Shown here one piece after another: positions 1 through 4,900 of a stretch of DNA of 5,403 nt. Made by a program: the position numbers and the translations under genes. A model generated the notes under the pieces. The model was not told the DNA's origin. It was given only the letters and a program-made list of their open reading frames with translations, and did no database searches. Source of the DNA: a bacterium (lineage in GTDB: Bacteria; Chloroflexota; Dormibacteria; Aeolococcales; Bog-877). The stretch spans positions 1 through 5,403 of the forward strand of contig JAKBTP010000052.1 in assembly GCA_021844355.1 (NCBI GenBank), read 5' to 3'. The stretch's first letter is position 1. The number at the start of each line of letters is the position of its first letter.

Positions 1-86
1 AGCTGCTCCACCCCCTCGCGGAGTGCGGCGAGCACCTCGGACCGACTTCGGAGGTGGACAGGTGGATCGAGCGAGGGGGCGGGCAC
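1..86 (-). CDS. Unidentified protein, N-terminal fragment (runs off left edge)
   Basis: Reading leftward from a GTG at 86-84, an open frame of 28 full codons reaches the window edge without a stop. The frame is bounded upstream by a TGA at 92-90, so the gene cannot start earlier in this frame. Most codons end in G or C, like the neighbouring genes, and the peptide looks protein-like: a short Pro-rich start, then a helical-looking stretch reading LRSRSEVLAALREGVEQ. A GGGA lies about 10 bases before the GTG, a slightly long but usable ribosome-binding spacing. A second GTG at 35-33 is an alternative start. The frame begins 59 bases after the ATP-grasp stop on the same strand, so the two genes are probably co-transcribed. 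Too little is visible to assign a function. A competing ATG at 93-91 in another frame gives an Arg/Pro-rich product that looks like a shadow. Confidence 0.42.
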   Translation of the reverse strand, partial: MPAPSLDPPVHLRSRSEVLAALREGVEQ

Positions 87-144
87 CTCTCATCGGTCCC
101 GTGATGAACGCCTGGGGGGCCGCGCCAGGTCGCTCCGCCGGCCT

Positions 145-1323
145 TCAATCCTCCACGGTGACCACCAGGCGGTCCCGGGCGGCCGCCAGCGCGTCCCGGA
201 CGGCAGCTGGGGACCCAGCCCGGGCGAAGACGAAGCCTAGGTAGCGGTCTCCGTCCGGGGCGGGAGCCACCAGAGAGCCCGGCGTGGCGGTCAGGTCCAC
301 CCCCTCGACCCCGGGAATCCGCAGCACGGCCTCGCGTCCCTCGATCGAGACGAGCCGGCCGGCGCGTGGGGGGGTGAGCATGAGAACCCCCGCCGGCTCC
401 GCCTCCAGCTGCAGATCGGGGAGCGGCATGCCCACCGCCTGGCGCAGGATGACCTCCTCCAGAGAGGCGCCGGAGCGGAAGCGCAGCACCGCCGAGCAGT
501 GGCCGCCGATGGAACGGGAGGCCAGGTCGACCAGGGTGGGCGCCCCGGAACCCAGGCGGAACTCCGCGTGCACCGGCCCCCGCCGCAGGTTGATGGCGGA
601 GGCGGCCGCGGCCAACACCTCGGCGACGGCCTCCTGGTCGGCGGAGTCCAGCCCGCTGGGCAGCTGGTAGATCGACTCTGCGAAGCACGGCCCCTCTAGC
701 GGCTCCGGCTTGTCGAAGATCGCCAGCGGCAGGAGGTCACCGTCCTGCACCAGGGCCTCCACGGCGATCTCCGGGCCGGGCACGTAGGACTCCACCAGCA
801 GCGCTGCCCGGCCGCCCAGCAAGCGCCGCACCCGGGTCCCAGCCAGGAGGAGCTCCTCGCGGTTGTCGGCTCGGATCACCCCGAAGCTGGCCGACCCGGA
901 GGTGGGCTTGACCACGCAGGGGAACCCCAGGTCGGGGGCCGGGCCATCCGCCGGCCACTCCGCCCACCGGGGCTGGGGCAGGCCGGTGCCATCGAGAGCC
1001 CGGCGCAGCCGGGACTTGTCCCGCGTGGCCAGGGCGGCCTCCATGGGGTTGCCGGGAAGCCCCAGCCGGGCGGCGATCCTCGCCGCCGGCAACACCGAGG
1101 CCTCGTCGACCCCGACCACCGCCACCACATCGCGCAGGGACGGGGGGAGCGGCCGCCGCCCCTCGCTCAGAAGGTCCCAGGGGATGGCCGGGGGGCCCAG
1201 GGGTGGGCCGGCAGGGTCATCGGTGGCCAGGGCCACCTCCAGGCCCAGCCGCTCACAGGCCCTGAGGAACGCCGGGGCGCGGTAGGTGGAGGTCGGCATC
1301 ACCAGCAGCACGCGCCCGCTCAT
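145..1323 (-). CDS. ATP-grasp family carboxylate-amine/thiol ligase, substrate unknown
   Basis: This 392-residue protein has the layout of an ATP-grasp ligase, a family that activates a carboxylate as an acyl-phosphate with ATP and joins it to an amine or thiol. Residues 1-90 form a Rossmann-like pre-ATP domain (RVLLVMP at 4-10). Next come GNPMEAALATRDK (91-103), the ATP-binding lysine segment FPCVVKPTSGSASFG (134-148, K139), and LLVESYVPGPE with adenine-side E178. The metal-binding strands carry HAEF (E254) and VDLASRSIGGH (D266, R270). The Asn usual in E-x-N-x-R is Ala268 here. The C-terminal part, with GRLVSIEG and GDRYLGFVFARA (358-369), resembles the small C-terminal domain of L-amino-acid ligase relatives. 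A dipeptide or amino-acid-conjugate ligase is plausible but the substrate cannot be read from sequence. The ATG at 1323 is preferred because the peptide fold begins there, and only 17 bases separate it from the divergent nfu start. No transmembrane segment or signal peptide is seen. Confidence 0.9.
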   Translation of the reverse strand: MSGRVLLVMPTSTYRAPAFLRACERLGLEVALATDDPAGPPLGPPAIPWDLLSEGRRPLPPSLRDVVAVVGVDEASVLPAARIAARLGLPGNPMEAALATRDKSRLRRALDGTGLPQPRWAEWPADGPAPDLGFPCVVKPTSGSASFGVIRADNREELLLAGTRVRRLLGGRAALLVESYVPGPEIAVEALVQDGDLLPLAIFDKPEPLEGPCFAESIYQLPSGLDSADQEAVAEVLAAAASAINLRRGPVHAEFRLGSGAPTLVDLASRSIGGHCSAVLRFRSGASLEEVILRQAVGMPLPDLQLEAEPAGVLMLTPPRAGRLVSIEGREAVLRIPGVEGVDLTATPGSLVAPAPDGDRYLGFVFARAGSPAAVRDALAAARDRLVVTVED

Positions 1324-1328
1324 GGCGT

Positions 1329-1334
1329 CAGACT
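1329..1334 (+). promoter_or_regulatory. Weak candidate -10 element for the nfu-like gene
   Basis: CAGACT sits at -12 to -7 relative to the A of the nfu ATG at 1341. It keeps the A at position 2 and the T at position 6 of the -10 box but lacks the first T. An alternative, GACTAT at 1331-1336, is two bases nearer. The gap 1324-1340 contains no ribosome-binding site for nfu, so a leaderless transcript, or initiation inside the opposing ATP-grasp gene, is needed. The site overlaps the opposite-strand candidate by five bases. Confidence 0.22.
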
Positions 1335-1335
1335 A
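1330..1335 (-). promoter_or_regulatory. Candidate -10 element for a leaderless ATP-grasp transcript
   Basis: Read on the minus strand, this hexamer is TAGTCT, a match to the TANNNT form of the bacterial -10 box. It occupies exactly -12 to -7 if the A of the ATP-grasp ATG (1323) is the transcription start. That geometry is typical of leaderless mRNAs, which are common in actinobacteria. No Shine-Dalgarno sequence precedes the ATG, and no clear -35 is visible inside the nfu gene. The hexamer is inferred from sequence only, and its information content is low. Confidence 0.4.
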
Positions 1336-1340
1336 TCGCC

Positions 1341-1937
1341 ATGCCTTCTGACCCCGACCTGCCCCGCCTGGATCTCACCGAGAGGGCGGCCGCGCGCATC
1401 CGCCAGTTCCGAGAGCGCCAGGGGCACCCTGAGGCCTGGGTGGCGATCTCCCCAGGAGGGCTGCAAGGCGACCGCCTCCAGTACTCCTTCTCCCTGGTCG
1501 AGGCCGGGGACCCGCGGCCGGACGAGGTCCTGGTCGCCGGCGCCGATGACATCACCTTTGTGGCTCCACGGGTCATATCCCGCCATGTGGTCGGCGCCCG
1601 GGTGGACGCCGACCCCCTGACGGGGGCGCTGGCGCTGGAGACCGACTACAACCCTGACGCCGACCCCCTGGCGAGCGCGGTCCAGCGGCTGCTGGACGAG
1701 GAGATCAACCCCGCGGTGGCTGCCCACGGCGGATACATCGGGCTTCTGGACATCGCCGACGGCGTCGCCTACGTGCAGATGGGCGGCGGCTGCCAGGGCT
1801 GCGGCCTCGCCGAGGTCACCCTCTCCCAGGGGGTTCGCACCGCCATCCTCGAGCGGTTCTCCGAGCTCACCGACGTGGTGGACACCACCGACCACGCCCA
1901 GGGCACCAACCCCTACTACCAGCCGTCCAAGAAGTAA
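1341..1937 (+). CDS. NfuA-like Fe-S carrier (A-type-like domain + NifU C-terminal domain)
   Basis: This 198-residue cytosolic protein has the two-domain plan and length of Fe-S biogenesis protein NfuA (about 190 residues), which receives [4Fe-4S] clusters from the assembly scaffold and passes them to client enzymes. Residues about 8-105 resemble the HesB/IscA (A-type) fold (LTERAAARIRQF, then ITFVAPRV) but contain no cysteine, as in NfuA, so this domain cannot ligate a cluster and probably docks targets. Residues about 112-185 are the NifU domain: INPAVAAHGGYIGLLDI, then GGGCQGCGLAEVTLSQGV, with C151 and C154 as the CxxC cluster ligands at a dimer interface. The tail GTNPYY matches the end of NfuA closely. 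The ATG at 1341 leads straight into the first domain. The gene has no visible Shine-Dalgarno and stands alone on its strand, so it looks monocistronic. Confidence in the family is high. Orthology to E. coli nfuA itself is not asserted, so no symbol is given. Confidence 0.93.
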   Translation: MPSDPDLPRLDLTERAAARIRQFRERQGHPEAWVAISPGGLQGDRLQYSFSLVEAGDPRPDEVLVAGADDITFVAPRVISRHVVGARVDADPLTGALALETDYNPDADPLASAVQRLLDEEINPAVAAHGGYIGLLDIADGVAYVQMGGGCQGCGLAEVTLSQGVRTAILERFSELTDVVDTTDHAQGTNPYYQPSKK

Positions 1938-3011
1938 TCAGCCGAGAACCTCGCGATAAACCTGCCGGGTGCGGGCGCCCATCCGGGAGGCGCTGAACTC
2001 GTCGGCGGCGCGCTCGAAGCCGGCCCGGGAGAGGCGCGCGTAGCGCTCGCGGTCGTCGAGCAGGGCCGCGGTCACACTGGCGAGCGCGGCGGGGTTCGCC
2101 GGAGGGACGCAGATCCCCGCGTGGGGCGGGTCGAGGATCTCCGGGAGCCCGCCCACCCGAGCGGCCACCACGGGGACGCCGCAGGTCATCGCCTCACAGG
2201 CGACGAGGCCGAACGGCTCCTGGCGAGAGGGCACCCAGGCGATGTCGCAGGCGGCGAAGAAGGCGGCCCGGTCCTCCACCGGACCCACGAAGTCGACGCG
2301 GTCAGCCACCTTCAGCCCGGTGGCCAGGTCCAGCAGCCCCGCCAGCTCCGGCCCGGACCCTCCCACAGTGAGACGAAGCCGGCTTCCCAGTGGCGTCGCC
2401 AGCGCGGTGATAGCCAGGTCGATCCCCTTGCTGGGTATGAGCGAGGAGAGCGTCGCCACCCGGCGCCCCTCCGGTCCGTGGCGCGGCTCGCCGAGCAGAG
2501 GGCGGACGCCGTTGGGGATCACCCGGACCCGCGCCGCGTCGACACCTACCTCCTCGACCAGGAAGCGGCGCACCGATTGCGAGACGGCGATCTCCAGGCG
2601 GGCGGCGCGGGCCAGCCTTCTGAGCTCGTGGGCGTGGGCCATCCGCCGCACCGACCCCCTGGTGAACCAGGAGTCGAGGTGATGGGTGTGGACGAGCGGG
2701 ACGCCAAGGTGGGCGCGGCGGACCAGACCGCCCGCCCTGAGCCCGTGAGTGTGCACCAGATCCGGGGCGAGACGGCGAAGCAGCCGGCGCAGCCTCGGCG
2801 GTCCGGATATCGGATCCCAGCCTCCCCGCTCCGGGCCGAGGCTGGGGATGCCCGCCTCGGCGCAGCGCTGGCGCAGTGGCCCGTCCGGGCACACCACCAC
2901 CGGGCCCCACCCGCTCTCCTTCAGCTCCAGCGCCTGCAGGAGGACGTGCTCGGGACCACCGGTGCGCGAGCTGTCAGCGATCACCAGGGCAACCCGAGGA
3001 GGGAAGGGCAT
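1938..3011 (-). CDS. Glycosyltransferase, GT-B fold, family 4 type
   Basis: This 357-residue retaining-type glycosyltransferase probably moves a sugar from a nucleotide-sugar donor to a lipid, polysaccharide or small-molecule acceptor at the cytoplasmic side of the membrane. The N-terminal acceptor domain holds the Gly-rich loop RTGGPEHVL (16-24), LVHTHGLRAGG (85-95) and LVHTHH (106-111). The hinge is followed by VIPNGV (164-169) and the donor-binding lysine K195 in LIPSKGID. Next come GGSGPEL (217-223) and the diagnostic E-x7-E motif EPFGLVACE (E265, E273), then GGLPEIL. Length is normal for GT4. The frame stays open upstream to an ATG at 3284, but that 91-residue extension is Arg/Pro/Gly-rich and antisense to metG, so I start at the ATG at 3011, directly before the first beta strand (VALVIADSS). 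No signal peptide or membrane helix is seen. Donor and acceptor are unknown, and there is no surrounding polysaccharide cluster. Its TGA directly abuts the nfu TAA. Confidence 0.92.
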   Translation of the reverse strand: MPFPPRVALVIADSSRTGGPEHVLLQALELKESGWGPVVVCPDGPLRQRCAEAGIPSLGPERGGWDPISGPPRLRRLLRRLAPDLVHTHGLRAGGLVRRAHLGVPLVHTHHLDSWFTRGSVRRMAHAHELRRLARAARLEIAVSQSVRRFLVEEVGVDAARVRVIPNGVRPLLGEPRHGPEGRRVATLSSLIPSKGIDLAITALATPLGSRLRLTVGGSGPELAGLLDLATGLKVADRVDFVGPVEDRAAFFAACDIAWVPSRQEPFGLVACEAMTCGVPVVAARVGGLPEILDPPHAGICVPPANPAALASVTAALLDDRERYARLSRAGFERAADEFSASRMGARTRQVYREVLG

Positions 3012-3017
3012 GCCGGC

Positions 3018-3023
3018 ATTGTT
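3018..3023 (-). promoter_or_regulatory. Candidate -10 element for a leaderless glycosyltransferase transcript
   Basis: On the minus strand this reads AACAAT, which matches TATAAT at four of six positions. It lies at -12 to -7 if transcription starts at the A of the ATG (3011). A partial -35 (TCGGCT at 3046-3041, three matches to TTGACA) lies 17 bases further upstream. No Shine-Dalgarno is seen before the ATG. The geometry repeats that of the ATP-grasp gene, which makes it more believable than the hexamer alone. Confidence 0.38.
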
Positions 3024-3046
3024 CCACCCGAGCCACGCCCAGCCGA

Positions 3047-3052
3047 TACCAT
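3047..3052 (+). promoter_or_regulatory. Candidate -10 element upstream of metG
   Basis: TACCAT matches the -10 consensus TATAAT at four of six positions, including the key T1, A2 and T6. It would place a transcription start near 3059, leaving a leader of only a few bases before the TTG at 3062. No well-spaced -35 is visible. It overlaps the perfect 10-base palindrome CCATCGATGG at 3049-3058, which could be an operator or chance. Confidence 0.3.
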
Positions 3053-3061
3053 CGATGGGCT

Positions 3062-4855
3062 TTGAGCCCTGATCCCGGTGCGGGCGCGCCCATCCTGGTG
3101 GCGGTGGCCTGGCCCTACGCCAGCGGGCCGCGGCACATCGGCCACGTGGCCGGCTTCGGAGTGCCCTCCGACATCTTCGCCCGCTACCAGCGGCTCCGCG
3201 GCCGCCCGGTGCTGATGGTGAGCGGCACCGACGAGCATGGGACCCCGATCCTGGTGGCGGCGGACCGCGAGGGGGTGAGCCCACGGGAGGTCGCCGACCG
3301 CTACAGCCGGGTGATCGCGGACGACCTGCGCCGGCTGGGCCTCTCGTACGACCTCTTCACCAGGACCACCACCCGCAACCACGAGAGGGTCGTCCAGGAC
3401 GTCTTCTCCACCCTCTTCGCCAAGGGATACCTGATCCGGCGCACCCAGCTGGGGGCGTTCTCCCCGACCACCGGCCGCACACTGCCAGACCGGTACATCG
3501 AGGGAACCTGCCCTCACTGCGGCTACCCGGCCGCCCGCGGGGACCAGTGTGACAACTGCGGTCGCATGCTGGACCCCTCAGACCTCATCAACCCCAGGTC
3601 ACGGATCGACGGGTCCACCCCGGTCTTCCGGGACTCCGAGCACTTCTTCCTGGACCTCCCCGCCTTCGCGGGGGCGCTGCGGGAGTGGATCGAGAGCCGC
3701 GGCGGGTGGCGCCCCAACGTGCGCGCCTTCTCCCTGAACCTCCTGGCCGAGCTCCGGCCTCGGGCGGTGACCCGGGACATCGACTGGGGGGTGCCGATCC
3801 CACTTCCGGAGTTCGCGGATCGCTCGGACAAGAGGATCTACGTCTGGTTCGACGCCGTGGTGGGGTACCTCTCCGCCAGCGTGGAATGGGCCCAACAGAC
3901 TGGCGACCCGGATGCCTGGCGGAGGTGGTGGCAGGATCCCCACGCCCGCCACTACTACTTCATGGGCAAGGACAACATCGTCTTCCACTCGGTCATCTGG
4001 CCCAGCATGCTCATGGGGTACGACAGCGGCGGCGCCTTCGGGGGCGGGCCCGGACACCCCCCACTGCAGCTTCCCGAGAACGTGGTCAGCAGCGAGTTCC
4101 TCACCATGGAGGGGGCCAAGTTCTCCAGCAGCCGGGGGGTGGTCATCGAGGTGCGGGACTTCCTCGAGCGCTACGACCCGGACCCGCTCCGCTACTACCT
4201 CACCGCCGCCGGGCCCGAGACGCAGGACACCGACTTCACCTGGGAGGAGTTCGTCCGGCGCAACAACGACGAGCTGGTGGCGACCTGGGGGAACCTGGTC
4301 CAGCGCACGCTGCAACTGGCGGCCCGCCACTTCGGCGGGGTGCCGGAGCCGGGCGCGCCCCAGGATGCCGACCGCTCGGTGCGACAAGCGGTCACGGCCG
4401 GCTTCGAGCAGGTGGCCGCGCTCCTCGAGGAGGCACGCTTCAAGGCCGCCCTGCAGCAGGCGATGGCCCTTGCCGCCCAGGTCAACCAGTACCTGGGGGA
4501 GCAGGAGCCCTGGCGGCTGGTGACCCGGGACCGCCAGAGAGCCGCTGCCGTGGTCCATGTGGCTCTGCAGTGCGTCGCCGACCTGGGGGTGATGATGGCC
4601 CCCTTTCTTCCCTTCACCTCCCAGCGCCTCCATGAGATGCTGGGTGAGGCCGGGCAACTGGCACCGCTGCCGGAGTTCCAGGAGGCAGCCTCCCTCGAGG
4701 ACCCGCACCTGGTCCTGCGCACCGACCTCAGCACGGCCGTGGCCCGCTGGGGACCTGTCGACCTCCCGGCGGGGAGACCGATCGCCCCCCCCCTTCCCCT
4801 CTTCCGCAAGCTCGACCCGGCCGTGGCCGCCGCCGAGGTGGAGCGGCTCCGGTAG
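3062..4855 (+). CDS. metG: Methionyl-tRNA synthetase (class I)
   Basis: This cytosolic enzyme activates methionine with ATP and charges initiator and elongator tRNA-Met. The 597-residue product shows the class I signatures: GPRHIGH (22-28, HIGH at 25-28) and GAKFSSSRG (351-359), the KFSSS variant of KMSKS. The connective-peptide zinc knuckle has C150, C153, C163 and C166 in TCPHCG and GDQCDNCG. Substrate-pocket and core motifs follow: SGTDEHGTP (54-62), RDIDWGVPIP (238-247), YVWFDAVVGYL (260-270) and GKDNIVFHSVIWP (302-314). The helical anticodon-binding domain begins near 400 (NNDELVATWGNLVQR) and includes the NQYLGEQEPW segment. The protein ends after LFRKLDP and lacks the appended EMAP-type tRNA-binding domain of E. 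coli MetG. The frame is open upstream over the antisense glycosyltransferase, but family alignment (ILVAVAWPYASGP at residue 11) points to the TTG at 3062. No strong ribosome-binding site precedes it. The ccdA-like gene follows on the same strand. Confidence 0.97.
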   Translation: MSPDPGAGAPILVAVAWPYASGPRHIGHVAGFGVPSDIFARYQRLRGRPVLMVSGTDEHGTPILVAADREGVSPREVADRYSRVIADDLRRLGLSYDLFTRTTTRNHERVVQDVFSTLFAKGYLIRRTQLGAFSPTTGRTLPDRYIEGTCPHCGYPAARGDQCDNCGRMLDPSDLINPRSRIDGSTPVFRDSEHFFLDLPAFAGALREWIESRGGWRPNVRAFSLNLLAELRPRAVTRDIDWGVPIPLPEFADRSDKRIYVWFDAVVGYLSASVEWAQQTGDPDAWRRWWQDPHARHYYFMGKDNIVFHSVIWPSMLMGYDSGGAFGGGPGHPPLQLPENVVSSEFLTMEGAKFSSSRGVVIEVRDFLERYDPDPLRYYLTAAGPETQDTDFTWEEFVRRNNDELVATWGNLVQRTLQLAARHFGGVPEPGAPQDADRSVRQAVTAGFEQVAALLEEARFKAALQQAMALAAQVNQYLGEQEPWRLVTRDRQRAAAVVHVALQCVADLGVMMAPFLPFTSQRLHEMLGEAGQLAPLPEFQEAASLEDPHLVLRTDLSTAVARWGPVDLPAGRPIAPPLPLFRKLDPAVAAAEVERLR

Positions 4856-4888
4856 GCAGGGCGGCCTCTTGGCTCCGGTCCAGGGCTT

Positions 4889-4893
4889 GGGAG
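4889..4893 (+). promoter_or_regulatory. Ribosome-binding site deciding the ccdA-like GTG start
   Basis: GGGAG lies seven bases before the GTG at 4901, an ideal Shine-Dalgarno spacing. It is the clearest Shine-Dalgarno in the window and fixes the start of the last gene. It also suggests this gene is translated from a transcript with a leader, probably the metG message, unlike the leader-poor starts elsewhere in the window. Confidence 0.65.
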
Positions 4894-4900
4894 CGGCAGG

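Noticed and set aside
111..129. Possible hairpin CCTGG...CCAGG after the ATP-grasp gene
   Set aside because: The stem is five bases with a nine-base loop and no T-tract on either strand. Chance GC pairing explains it, so it is not called as a terminator.
1320..1895. 191-residue open frame antisense to the nfu gene
   Set aside because: It is a mirror frame of a confidently identified gene, has no domain signature, and ends inside the start of the ATP-grasp gene.
2876..3061. 62-residue upstream extension of the metG frame from an ATG at 2876
   Set aside because: It is antisense to the start of the glycosyltransferase, is low-complexity in composition, and is absent from the methionyl-tRNA synthetase family plan, where the first strand starts about ten residues after the TTG.
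3012..3284. 91-residue N-terminal extension of the glycosyltransferase frame on the minus strand
   Set aside because: The extension is Arg/Pro/Gly-rich with no domain character and lies largely antisense to the conserved HIGH region of metG. The GT fold begins exactly after the ATG at 3011.
3599..4708. 369-residue open frame antisense to metG
   Set aside because: Long antisense frames are expected in very GC-rich genes because stop codons are rare. The translation is His/Gly/Val-rich and shows no recognisable domain.
4785..4793. Run of nine C bases near the 3' end of metG, considered as a frameshift or slippage site
   Set aside because: The frame after the run continues into the expected C-terminal sequence LPLFRKLDP and ends normally, so no disruption is present.
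4845..4879. Nine-base direct repeat GGCTCCGGT (4845-4853 and 4871-4879) spanning the end of metG
   Set aside because: It is short, has only two copies, lies partly in coding sequence, and is likely by chance in GC-rich DNA. There is no sign of an attachment site or mobile element.
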